A stretch of 64,000 nt of DNA from WQXF01 sp031553615 (lineage in GTDB: Bacteria > Bacillota > Clostridia > Christensenellales > Aristaeellaceae): positions 1 to 64,000 of the forward strand of contig JAVBLJ010000020.1 in assembly GCA_031553615.1 (NCBI GenBank), written 5' to 3'. This document shows, one piece after another, positions 50,005 to 59,067 of this stretch. Within the stretch, counting starts at the first letter, position 1. Each line of letters opens with the position of its first letter. A program made the translations under genes and the position numbers. The notes beneath the pieces are model-generated. The model was not told the DNA's origin, searched no databases, and was given only the letters and a program-made list of their open reading frames with translations.

Positions 50005-52401
50005 ATGCAAGCGAAAACCGAACGCAAAACACAGGTCACCGCCCGGAACACCCCGGCAAAACGCTGGAAAAAAGGGCTGCTCATCGCGGGCTGCGCCGTG
50101 CTCGCGCTGGTGCTGATCCTGGGCGGCCTACTCACCATGGTGCTGCGCTGGGGCCTGCCCCAGATCGAAGGCAAGCTCACCGCGTCCGGCCTGCAGGCCG
50201 AAGTCACCGTCACCCGCGATGAGGAAGGCGTACCCCACATCGTCGCCCAGAACCGGCACGATCTCTACTTCGCGCAGGGCTATGTGCAGGCGCAGGATCG
50301 GCTCTTCCAAATGGACCTCAGCCGCCGCCAAGCCTCGGGTCGCCTGAGCGAAATCTTCGGCGAGCGCGCGCTGGAAACCGATAAGGTTTTCCGCACGCTG
50401 GGCCTGCGCCGCGCGGCGGAGCGCTCCCTTTCCACCTACTCCGCCGAGGGCATGGCCGCCCTCGAAGCGTTCAGCGCAGGCGTCAATGCCTATATCCGCG
50501 CCAACGCATCCAGTCTTTCATTTGAATTCTTTCTGAACCAATATAAGCCCGAGCCTTGGACCCCAGTGGACAGCCTGACCATCGGCAAATACATGGCCTA
50601 TGACCTGGGTGGTCACTGGGAAAAGCAGGCGTTTCGGCAGTATCTGCTGAACAACTTCCCCCGGGAAGAGGCGCTCGAGCTCTTCCCCGAAAACGTCGAT
50701 CCAGAAAACTCGCCGCTGATCATCCCCAGCGCGGCGCGCGTCGCCGACCGTTTCCTGGCCGAATCCGTCCTGCCAAATGAATGGAACGGCAGCAACAACT
50801 GGGTGGTCGCGGGCAGCAAAACCGAGAGCGGCAAGCCGCTGCTGGCAAACGATCCGCACCTCTCCATCGCCTCCCCGTCCATCTGGTACCAAATGCACCT
50901 GGTGGCCGAGGATATCGACGTGAGCGGCGTGATATTCGGCGGCGTGCCGGGCATCATCCTCGGCCACAATCGGCACATCGCCTGGGGCGTCACCAACACC
51001 GGCCCCGACGTGCAGGATCTGTTCATCGAAAAGCTCAACCCCGATAACCCCAAGCAGTACCTCTACATGGATCAATGGCTGGATGCGGACGTGATCCCCG
51101 AACCCATCCTGATCAAGGGCGGGCGCGTCGAACCGTTTGAGGTGATGGAAACCCGGCACGGCCCGGTGATCTCGGAGCTCGCCTCCCCCAGCGAGGATGG
51201 CACCGTGTACGCCATGCAGTGGACCGCCCTGCAGGCCACCACCGAGCTCGAGGCCGTGCTGCGCATGAACGTCGCCACCGATTGGGCGAGCTTCGAGAAG
51301 GCGCTGGAGCAATTTGAAGTGCCCACTCAGAACTTCGTGTTCGCCGGCGAGGATGGCACCATTGCCTACAAGGCCAACGGCAAGATTCCGATCCGCGACA
51401 ACGGGGGTACTGGGCTGCTGCCTGTGCCCGGCTGGGATGGCGAGCACGAGTGGATCGGCTACATCCCCTTCGATGGACTGCCCCGCGTGGTCAACCCGCC
51501 CGAAGGCTTCATCGCCACCGCCAACCACAAGGTCGTCGGCGATGCGTATCCCTACCACCTCAGCAACGAGTGGGCGCAGGCCTACCGCCAGCAGCGCATT
51601 GTGGACGTGCTGAGCAGCAACGACAAGCTCACCGCCGCCGATATGCAAGCCCTGCAGGGCGATGTGCTCGATTTGCACGCGCAGGAGATGGTGCCCATCC
51701 TGGCCAAGGGCCTCGCCAATGCCGCCCTGACCGATCGGCAGCGGCAGGCGCTGGACGTCCTGACCGCTTGGGATTGCCAATCCGCCATGGATCACGCGGG
51801 GCCGCTGGTGTTCGGCCTGTGGTACAATGCGCTGAGCGAGCATATTTTCGAGGACAGAATCGATCCGGCCATGGCCTCGCTGTTCATGGGCCGCGAGTAT
51901 GCCGTCGATGCGCTGATGCGCGGCGAACATGCGGGCAATCCCTCGCGCTGGATCACCGCCAAGGGCGGGCTGGAGAGCGTGCTACTCGCCTCGCTCGATC
52001 GTGCGCTCGATAGCATCGAGACGACGCAGGGCAAGGACATGGCGAAATGGACGTGGGGCGCGTACCACCGGGTCGGCTTCGTGCATCCGCTCTCGAGCGT
52101 CGCCATCTTGGCCAATATCTTCAATTCCGAAGGCCGCAAGGCCACGCCGGGCACGAACACCACGGTGCGCGCCGCCCGGGCTAACAGCACCGGTCTCACC
52201 AATCACGGCGCAAGCTGGCGCTACGTGCGCGATTTCTCCACGCCGGAGTATGCGTATCAAATCGTCGCGCCCGGCGAGAGCGGCCACCCGCTCAGCCCCT
52301 ATTATCACAAGCAGTTTGATCGCTGGATTGCCGCAGAGCTATACAAGACCTATGTAAACGGTACGGCCGGCAAAGTGCTGACGCTCCAGCCCGCTCCATA
52401 A
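50005..52401 (+). CDS. Membrane-anchored penicillin acylase-family hydrolase
   Basis: The 798-residue protein is an Ntn-hydrolase of the penicillin amidase / acyl-homoserine lactone acylase family. Residues 23-46 form a membrane anchor. The precursor cleavage site and N-terminal Ser nucleophile lie in NGS-NNWVVAGSKT near residue 263, followed by GKPLLANDPHL and HRVGFVHPLSS. It is expected to self-process into two chains outside the membrane. The substrate is unknown: N-acyl amino acids, peptides or antibiotics are possible. ATG 50005 follows GAGGAG. Confidence 0.9.
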   Translation: MQAKTERKTQVTARNTPAKRWKKGLLIAGCAVLALVLILGGLLTMVLRWGLPQIEGKLTASGLQAEVTVTRDEEGVPHIVAQNRHDLYFAQGYVQAQDRLFQMDLSRRQASGRLSEIFGERALETDKVFRTLGLRRAAERSLSTYSAEGMAALEAFSAGVNAYIRANASSLSFEFFLNQYKPEPWTPVDSLTIGKYMAYDLGGHWEKQAFRQYLLNNFPREEALELFPENVDPENSPLIIPSAARVADRFLAESVLPNEWNGSNNWVVAGSKTESGKPLLANDPHLSIASPSIWYQMHLVAEDIDVSGVIFGGVPGIILGHNRHIAWGVTNTGPDVQDLFIEKLNPDNPKQYLYMDQWLDADVIPEPILIKGGRVEPFEVMETRHGPVISELASPSEDGTVYAMQWTALQATTELEAVLRMNVATDWASFEKALEQFEVPTQNFVFAGEDGTIAYKANGKIPIRDNGGTGLLPVPGWDGEHEWIGYIPFDGLPRVVNPPEGFIATANHKVVGDAYPYHLSNEWAQAYRQQRIVDVLSSNDKLTAADMQALQGDVLDLHAQEMVPILAKGLANAALTDRQRQALDVLTAWDCQSAMDHAGPLVFGLWYNALSEHIFEDRIDPAMASLFMGREYAVDALMRGEHAGNPSRWITAKGGLESVLLASLDRALDSIETTQGKDMAKWTWGAYHRVGFVHPLSSVAILANIFNSEGRKATPGTNTTVRAARANSTGLTNHGASWRYVRDFSTPEYAYQIVAPGESGHPLSPYYHKQFDRWIAAELYKTYVNGTAGKVLTLQPAP

Positions 52402-52436
52402 CCGTACTGGCACTCCAAACAAGCAAAGCCGGACAA

Positions 52437-52484
52437 GCAAAAAACGGGCGGGAGTTGGCCGCAAGCCACTCTCGCCCGTTTACG
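52437..52484. terminator. Bidirectional terminator between the acylase and ftsZ
   Basis: AAACGGGCGGGAGT pairs with ACTCTCGCCCGTTT with one wobble. The minus-strand side ends in TTTTTT, so it ends the dcw transcript; the plus-strand side is weaker. The remainder up to 52603 shows nothing else. Confidence 0.82.
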
Positions 52485-52603
52485 ATTGCCATGATTCACG
52501 ATTGCCGCGTTCCATGATTCCCTTGGGCTTCGATCGTGCCGATGATCATTCCGGGATCCTTCGGCAGGGTTCCAGGCACAGCAATGCCTCGGACATGTTC
52601 CTG

Positions 52604-53989
52604 CTATTTCTTTGCTGGGCGGCGCAGGTACGCGGGCACATCGGGGGTAAACCCGCGCGACTCGTCGGCCTGCGGCTCCGGCTGGCTCTGGTACATGTTC
52701 TGCACATTCGGATTGTACGATTGCTGAGAGGGCTGGTTCTGGAAGGGCGACGTGCGGGGCGCCGGAGTGCGCCCTGTGTTGATGAAGGAGGGAAGCTCGG
52801 AATCCTCGCCCGGGCGCATTGGCTCGTCGCCCGATTGATAGGGATCGATCACCGGGGTATACGCCGTATCGTAGCGCGAATAGGAGGCCTGTGGCGGCGC
52901 GGAATGCTGCTGCATGGGCAGCGCTTCCTCAGCAGTCGGCTGCTGATGCATCAGCGAGGCCGAGGGCGGATACGGCGATTGGGAGGGCGGATAGGCCGCA
53001 CGATCGCGCTTTACCTGTCCCTTGGGCGGGAACGGAGTCTTTTCGAAGCCGGTCGCGATCACCGTGATGCGCACCTCGTCCTTGAGCTCCTCATCGATGC
53101 CCGCACCGAAGATGATGTTTGCTTCTCCATCAGCGGCCTGCATGACCAGCTGCGCCGCCTCGTTGATATCGATGATGCTCATATCCTCGCCGCCGGTGAT
53201 GTTCATCAGCACCGCGCGCGCGCCATCGATGGAGGTTTCGAGCATGGGGCTGGAGATTGCGTTCTTGGCCGCATCGACCATTCGGTTCTCACCCTTGCCC
53301 ACGCCGATGCCCATGTGCGCCATGCCGCCCGATTCCATCACGGTCTTTACGTCCGCAAAGTCCAGGTTGATCAGCGCCGGAACCGCGATCAGGTCGGAGA
53401 TGCCCTGGATACCCTGGCGGAGCACATCATCCGCGATCTGGAACGCTTCGAGCATGGTGGTGCCCTTGGTGGCCACCTGCAGCAGCCGATCGTTGGGAAT
53501 GACCACCAGCGTATCCACGCGCTGCTTGAGCTCGGCAATGCCGTTTTCGGCGTTCTTCATGCGCTGCTTGCCCTCGAAGAGGAAGGGCTTGGTGACCACA
53601 CCGATGGTGAGGCAGCCCAAATCGCGCGCGATTTCCGCCACGATGGGCGCTGCGCCGGTACCGGTACCGCCACCCATGCCCGCGGTCACGAACACCAAGT
53701 CCGCGCCCTTGAGCACTTGGGCAATCTCCTCGCGGCTCTCCTCAGCAGCGCGGCGCCCAATGTCGGGCACCGCTCCGGCGCCCAGACCCTTGGTCAGCTT
53801 TTCGCCGATCTGCAGCTTGTATTGCGCGCGCGAAAGCAGCAGCGCCTGCTTGTCCGTATTGACGGAAACAAACTCCACGCCCCGCAATCCGGCGTCGACC
53901 ATTCGGTTGACCGCGTTGTTGCCCGCGCCGCCGCAGCCAACCACCCGTATGGTAGCGTATGATGTCTGTTCCACTTCAAATTCAAGCAC
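52604..53989 (-). CDS. ftsZ: Cell division protein FtsZ
   Basis: The 461-residue tubulin-like GTPase forms the division ring. The signature GGGTGTGAAP lies near residue 107, and the catalytic NxDxxD-type loop, ALINLDFADV, near 207. After residue 320 there is a long Pro/Gln/Ser linker of about 125 residues and then the conserved C-terminal peptide DVPAYLRRP that binds FtsA and other partners. GTG 53989 follows AAGGAGG. It is last in the cluster, 46 bases after ftsA. Confidence 0.97.
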   Translation of the reverse strand: MLEFEVEQTSYATIRVVGCGGAGNNAVNRMVDAGLRGVEFVSVNTDKQALLLSRAQYKLQIGEKLTKGLGAGAVPDIGRRAAEESREEIAQVLKGADLVFVTAGMGGGTGTGAAPIVAEIARDLGCLTIGVVTKPFLFEGKQRMKNAENGIAELKQRVDTLVVIPNDRLLQVATKGTTMLEAFQIADDVLRQGIQGISDLIAVPALINLDFADVKTVMESGGMAHMGIGVGKGENRMVDAAKNAISSPMLETSIDGARAVLMNITGGEDMSIIDINEAAQLVMQAADGEANIIFGAGIDEELKDEVRITVIATGFEKTPFPPKGQVKRDRAAYPPSQSPYPPSASLMHQQPTAEEALPMQQHSAPPQASYSRYDTAYTPVIDPYQSGDEPMRPGEDSELPSFINTGRTPAPRTSPFQNQPSQQSYNPNVQNMYQSQPEPQADESRGFTPDVPAYLRRPAKK

Positions 53990-54035
53990 AGAAGATCCTC
54001 CTTTTTCTGAAAAGGCCTCACGACAGCCTTGGCTT

Positions 54036-55214
54036 TCAGCCCTTGACTATTTTGCGGAAGAATCCGGATACCTTGTTGAGCGGGGTTTGCGCTTCATCCT
54101 GCGATTCCAATGAGCCGAACACCAAGTCGATCAACCCTAGCGCGCTGGAGTATATTGGGCTGTTGAACTTCGCCGCCTTGGACGAGGGGGCGCGCACGGT
54201 GCGGCCCAGCTGGGTGGAAAGGTAGGAACGCCCGCCGGGCATCATCGCCAGCCCGCCGCCGGTCAAGTAAATGGTGCTCCAGTTATCCAGATGTGCTCCG
54301 CAGTGATCGAGGCCCTCGCGTATATACTCGCAAAGCTCGTCCACCCGGGGTTCCAACACGCGGGCAATTTCCTCGCGCGTGGGCTGGCCGGGCGTGGTGC
54401 GCGGCTCCAAAATGTCCGCGCCCGAAGCTTGGAAGGAATAGGCTCGTTTGAGTTGCTCCGCGGTGGTCATGCTGGTTTCCAGGCCAAATGCCAGATCGGC
54501 CGCAATGTGTCCGCCGCCGATGGCGATCACCTTTTGGAAGATGAGCGCATCGCCTTCGACCACCATGATCTCCGTAGAAAGGTAGCCCACGTCGATCAGC
54601 ACGGATACGCGATCCCTTTCCTCGGGCGGCAGGAAAAGCATGGATTGCCCGACGGAGGAGGAGAAGAACCCGTTGAGGATGTATCCTTTGCGCTGCAATC
54701 GGCTCGAGACGTCGGTCAGAAAAAATTCATCGGCCACGACGAATGAAACCAGCGCACGCAGCGTGCTGCCCTTCAAGCCGATGGGCTCCATGGTTTTTTT
54801 GCCATCGTCCACGGTGAACCATGCGGGGCTTCGGTGGATGATGACCCCTCGGATCGGCTGAAGCTCCTCGGTCGCCTGCTGAAAAGCGCGCTCCACATCC
54901 TGCATCGTCACGCGAGGATCCGCGCCCTGCAGCGTGACGGTTGCCTCGATGGCATAGACGCGGCAAAACTCGCCGGGCACACCCACGTACACATCGCGCG
55001 CATGCCGGTGCGCCTGCGCCTCGGCTGCGGTGATGGAATCGAGAATCGCCCGGTCGACCAACTCGTCCGCCGCGTTCCAATATCCATCGAGAAAGCCTTC
55101 GTACTGGACGGTGCCCGCACCGATTATATCGCAACGATGATAGCTGCCGCTCTCCGCGATGAACGTGACAATCTTGGAGGTGCCGAAATCGATCGCGACG
55201 GCCATGTTCTTCAT
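54036..55214 (-). CDS. ftsA: Cell division protein FtsA
   Basis: The 392-residue actin-fold ATPase anchors FtsZ to the membrane. Seen: phosphate-1 motif AIDFGTSKI, the 1C subdomain, phosphate-2 VLIDVGYLSTEIMV, adenosine motif TIYLTGGGLAMMPG, and a C-terminal amphipathic helix, GFFRKIVKG. ATG 55214 follows GGAGG. It has its own promoter about 210 bases upstream, separate from ftsQ. Confidence 0.95.
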   Translation of the reverse strand: MKNMAVAIDFGTSKIVTFIAESGSYHRCDIIGAGTVQYEGFLDGYWNAADELVDRAILDSITAAEAQAHRHARDVYVGVPGEFCRVYAIEATVTLQGADPRVTMQDVERAFQQATEELQPIRGVIIHRSPAWFTVDDGKKTMEPIGLKGSTLRALVSFVVADEFFLTDVSSRLQRKGYILNGFFSSSVGQSMLFLPPEERDRVSVLIDVGYLSTEIMVVEGDALIFQKVIAIGGGHIAADLAFGLETSMTTAEQLKRAYSFQASGADILEPRTTPGQPTREEIARVLEPRVDELCEYIREGLDHCGAHLDNWSTIYLTGGGLAMMPGGRSYLSTQLGRTVRAPSSKAAKFNSPIYSSALGLIDLVFGSLESQDEAQTPLNKVSGFFRKIVKG

Positions 55215-55424
55215 GTCGTACAGTCCTCCGTTCCTTCGGAAAGCAGTATTGTCGGAAAGCGTTTTTTCAAAAGGCCAAAGTCAAAAGGTCCGCGTCCAAC
55301 GCTTCATAGCGGATGCTGATGAATGCTGTCATGCGTTGCGAATCCGCATGTGGGAAGCCTTTTGGCAAAGAAAACGCAGCTTGAATGTAACCTACGGGTA
55401 GATATACAGATACCCATATACATG

Positions 55425-55453
55425 ATTATAACCTTTTTATGCGATAGATGCAA
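55425..55453 (-). promoter_or_regulatory. Promoter of ftsAZ
   Basis: On the minus strand TTGCAT (55453-55448), 17 bases, TATAAT (55430-55425). A GGGTA/TACCC inverted repeat at 55396-55416 falls at the start of the transcript. The 323-base gap 55215-55537 otherwise shows no gene. Confidence 0.82.
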
Positions 55454-55537
55454 CAAGCTTTCACAAAAACCGCTTGCATAAAGCATATTTTTTGTGTTTA
55501 TTTGCAATATTTCATATTGCGCGGTATTTTTCGCACC

Positions 55538-56347
55538 CTATTGGCCCACTAGCTCGTTGGGAACCGCCGTTGGATCGGGCACATATTCCACATCATAATC
55601 TCTTCCTTCCAGGTAATCCGCCACGTAGACAACCGATACATCCAGCAAGCCGGTGTACAAGCCCTGGATCGCCAGCTCTTCCAGCGTGGAGCGCATCATG
55701 CCAATTTTGATCTCGATGTCGGTGCTATCGCCCAGCTCTACCTTCATCCCTTCCTGCGTAACCAAATACAGGTTATCCAAACTAGCCACATTCAATTCAG
55801 CTACGCGTGCCGTCACCGCCTGTGATTCCAGCTCCTTCACCACTACTTCCATGGCATCGTACTGGGCGGGGGTGCGCGTGCCCACCCTGTTGCCCACGTC
55901 GGCCGCGGTCACGTCCATGCCGGTCACCACCGGAATCTCCAGCCGCGTGTCGAGCTGACCGCTGAGCTCCATCACGCACCCCAGCTCGTCCAGCATCACC
56001 AGCCAGCCCATCCAGGTCAGCGCCACCAGCGGCTTGCGCTCCCGCACGCGGAGGATCAGCGCATCCGGGTAATCGATGTAGATCGAATCCAGGATGAGGA
56101 AACGGTTGCGCTGCACGTTGGCGGTGATCGTCTCGCGGTCGAGCGAGAACATGCTCTGGCCGTAATGCAGGCCTGCATAGTCCACCACCTGCTCGTTGGA
56201 AAACCGCGTGTCCCCCTCCACCCACACATTGCGCAGCACAAACACGCCCTTCTGCAGCAGCACCACCCCGGCGATGACTGCCAGCAGGATTACCACCGCC
56301 GCGATGCGGCCCGGATGCCGCACAGGGCTTGTCCGCTCATAACGCAT
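55538..56347 (-). CDS. ftsQ: Cell division protein FtsQ/DivIB
   Basis: The 269-residue protein has a short cytoplasmic tail, one transmembrane helix (about 14-35) and an external POTRA domain beginning FVLRNVWVEGDTRFS. The beta domain with DSIYIDYPDALILRVRERKP follows. It stabilises the divisome with FtsL and DivIC. ATG 56347 follows AAGGAGGGG; a TTG nine bases earlier is possible. Confidence 0.92.
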   Translation of the reverse strand: MRYERTSPVRHPGRIAAVVILLAVIAGVVLLQKGVFVLRNVWVEGDTRFSNEQVVDYAGLHYGQSMFSLDRETITANVQRNRFLILDSIYIDYPDALILRVRERKPLVALTWMGWLVMLDELGCVMELSGQLDTRLEIPVVTGMDVTAADVGNRVGTRTPAQYDAMEVVVKELESQAVTARVAELNVASLDNLYLVTQEGMKVELGDSTDIEIKIGMMRSTLEELAIQGLYTGLLDVSVVYVADYLEGRDYDVEYVPDPTAVPNELVGQ

Positions 56348-56493
56348 CAAACGCAACCCCTCCTTGCCCAGTCGGCCCAATCCCTTGGCCGGGCGATTCT
56401 TTCGCCATACCTTCCAGCCCTGCGCTCCGAGCCACCGCCCGGAGCGTTTGCATGATCTGTCGCGCGGTCTTCAGCCGTTATCCTCGCAAGGCA

Positions 56494-57756
56494 TCAGTCC
56501 TCTTCGGACTTGCGCCGGATGTCCGCGCCGAGCGCAACCAGCGTGCTCTCCAGCGAAGCGTACCCGCGATCGATCAGGTCGACCCGCTCGATCACCGTGG
56601 TACCCTCGGCCACCAGCGCCGCCAGCACCAGCCCCGCACCACCCCGCAAATCCCGGGAGGTCACGCGCGCACCGTGGAGCCGCTTCACACCTCGTATGAC
56701 CGCCGTTCGATCGTGCACCACGATGTCCGCGCCCATGCGGTTGAAATCGCCCGCATGCGCAAACCGATTCTCAAACACGTTTTCGGTGATAATGGTGGTC
56801 CCCTCGGCCGGGATGGAGAGCGCCAGCATCTGCGCCTGCATGTCGGTGGGGAACCCCGGGTAAGGCGAGGTCTGCAGCTGACCGAAGCTGCGCAGCCGCT
56901 TACCCGCGCGCAGGCGAATGCTGCTCAGATCGTGCTCAATGTCGCAGCCCATGTCGCGCAGCTTGCTGATCACCGCCACCAGATCCTGCGCGCACGCATT
57001 GTCCAGCTGCACCGTGCCGCCGGTGATCGCCCCCGCCGCCAGCAGCGTGCCCGCCGCAATGCGATCCGGTATGGGGCGATAGCGCACACCGGAAAGCTTG
57101 TGCACCCCCTCGATGTGGATGCTGTGCGTACCCGCGCCGCTCACCTTGGCGCCCATAGCGTTCATGAATCGCTGCAAATCCACGATTTCCGGCTCGCGCG
57201 CGGCGTTATGTATCCAGGTTGAGCCTGGTATGAGGGCCGCGGCCATCATCACGTTCTCAGTCGCGCCCACGCTGGGGTAATCGAAGTGTACGTCGCCGCC
57301 GCGCATGTTGGCCCCGTCGCAGTAGATTTGGCCGCCCTCCTCGCGGAAGGTCACGCCCAGCGCCGCCAACCCCTTCAGGTGCAGGTCGATGGGCCGCATG
57401 CCAATTTCGCAACCGCCGGGATGGGAAACCGTGGCCTTGCGGAACCGGCCCAGGATCGGCCCCATCATGAAGATCGAAGAGCGAATCTTCTTGGCTAGCG
57501 TTTCGGGCATCACCCAATCGTGAAGTCCCGCCGTATCGATCACCGCGTGCTCGGCTTCCCTTTCCGCCTTGCATCCCAACGTCCGCACTATGCTGAGCAT
57601 ATTGTCGGCATCGGTGATGCGCGGGCAATCAAGAATCGTCACCTGTTCATCCGCCAAAATGGCGGCGGCCATGATCGGTAGCACCGCGTTCTTCGCGCTA
57701 TGTATGGCGATGGTTCCCTCCAGACGCGTTCCTCCGCGCACTTCAAAAAGCTCCAT
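56494..57756 (-). CDS. murA: UDP-N-acetylglucosamine 1-carboxyvinyltransferase MurA
   Basis: The 420-residue enzyme transfers enolpyruvate to UDP-GlcNAc, the first step of peptidoglycan synthesis. It has the active-site Cys in HPGGCEIGMRPID, the target of fosfomycin, and KNAVLPIMAA near the start. ATG 57756 has GGGGGTG upstream. It sits between ftsW and ftsQ, where murG and murC are usual. A 146-base gap to ftsQ holds only a CGCTCCG/CGGAGCG hairpin. Confidence 0.96.
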   Translation of the reverse strand: MELFEVRGGTRLEGTIAIHSAKNAVLPIMAAAILADEQVTILDCPRITDADNMLSIVRTLGCKAEREAEHAVIDTAGLHDWVMPETLAKKIRSSIFMMGPILGRFRKATVSHPGGCEIGMRPIDLHLKGLAALGVTFREEGGQIYCDGANMRGGDVHFDYPSVGATENVMMAAALIPGSTWIHNAAREPEIVDLQRFMNAMGAKVSGAGTHSIHIEGVHKLSGVRYRPIPDRIAAGTLLAAGAITGGTVQLDNACAQDLVAVISKLRDMGCDIEHDLSSIRLRAGKRLRSFGQLQTSPYPGFPTDMQAQMLALSIPAEGTTIITENVFENRFAHAGDFNRMGADIVVHDRTAVIRGVKRLHGARVTSRDLRGGAGLVLAALVAEGTTVIERVDLIDRGYASLESTLVALGADIRRKSEED

Positions 57757-57873
57757 GCACACACCCCCACAAGCTTAGCTCTCCATGCTTTACCCTATGC
57801 TTGCGGGCGCGGAGTGTGAAAAACCGAGCGCGCTATGCGCACACTTTGCCGCCTTCGATCCAATTGCTGCAGG

Positions 57874-59028
57874 TCAGAGTATATTCTCGCCGTAGCGCGA
57901 GATGTTCAGCAGTATGCCCACCGCAGCCATGAGGATGCTGATGGAGGTGCCCCCCGCGCTAAAGAAAGGAAGGGGCAGCCCGGTGGTGGGCAGGATGCCG
58001 GTGACGACGCCGATGTTGATGAACACCTGCACACCGATCATGCAGGTGATGCCCGCCGCCAGCAGGCACCCGTGGCGATCCGGGCAGCGCAGCGCGATGC
58101 GCATGCCCAGGAACACGAACCCGCCGAACAGCACCAGCACCGCCACGCAACCCACCAGTCCGAAATCCTCGCCCACGATGGCGAATATGAAATCGGACTC
58201 CGGGTAAGGCAGATACGCGAACTTCTGCCGCCCCGCGCCCAGGCCCTGGCCAAACAGCCCGCCGGAACCGAACGCGATCAGCGATTGGGAAAGCTGGTAG
58301 CCCTCGTCACTCATCTTGGCAAACGGATCGCGGAAGGAGAGCAGCCGTTCCCGGCGGTATGGTGCGCTCCACGCATAGGCCACGCCCACCGCCGCACCTC
58401 CCGCGCCCAACAAGCCCAGGTGATGCAGCCGAGCCCCGGACATCGCCACCATCAGGATGGCCACTATCACGATGCTGCCGCCCGAGGAAAGGTTGGGCTG
58501 CTCCAGGATGAGCAGGAACATGGCCCCCGGCAGCAACAGCAGCGGCAATATCCCCCGAAAAAGGGTGCGGATCGCCTGCCCTCGTGTCCACAGCGCATTC
58601 GCCATAAACAGCACCATGGCAAATTTCGCAAATTCGGAGGGCTGAAAGCTCAACCCTCCGAACAAGCGTATCCAGCGGCGCGAGCCGTTGATCGACTGCC
58701 CGATGCCGGGAATGAGCACCAGCACCAGCAGCCCCAAGCTGAGCACCAGCAAGCCCCAAAGCAACCGGGGATCGCGATAGATTGAGTACGGAATGCGCGA
58801 GCAGATGTAGCAGGCGATGGCCCCCATCGCGATGCCCAGCATCTGTTTCTTCACGGCGGAAAGCGCGTCCCCGCTCTCCTGCGCTGAGTAGTAGGTGGCA
58901 CTAAACAGCACCACCAGCCCCAGCATGAGCAACAGAATCAGTACGGCCACCAGCTTGGTATCCACGGGACGGCGGTTTTCGGCGATCGCGCCAAAGCGGC
59001 GCGCGCGCAACGGATGCGGAAAGACCAT
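57874..59028 (-). CDS. ftsW: Lipid II polymerase FtsW
   Basis: The 384-residue protein is a SEDS glycosyltransferase with about ten transmembrane segments. Typical motifs are SINGSRRWIRLFGGLSFQPSEFAK, the GYQLSQSLIAFGSGG loop with its catalytic acidic region, GEDFGLVG, and the final LPTTGLPLPFFSAGGTS. It polymerises septal peptidoglycan with its cognate class B transpeptidase. ATG 59028 follows GGGAGGGG. It lies between murD and murA. Confidence 0.95.
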   Translation of the reverse strand: MVFPHPLRARRFGAIAENRRPVDTKLVAVLILLLMLGLVVLFSATYYSAQESGDALSAVKKQMLGIAMGAIACYICSRIPYSIYRDPRLLWGLLVLSLGLLVLVLIPGIGQSINGSRRWIRLFGGLSFQPSEFAKFAMVLFMANALWTRGQAIRTLFRGILPLLLLPGAMFLLILEQPNLSSGGSIVIVAILMVAMSGARLHHLGLLGAGGAAVGVAYAWSAPYRRERLLSFRDPFAKMSDEGYQLSQSLIAFGSGGLFGQGLGAGRQKFAYLPYPESDFIFAIVGEDFGLVGCVAVLVLFGGFVFLGMRIALRCPDRHGCLLAAGITCMIGVQVFINIGVVTGILPTTGLPLPFFSAGGTSISILMAAVGILLNISRYGENIL

Positions 59029-59067
59029 TTCGATCCCCTCCCTGCCCGATGCACGCAGGGAGGCGCA

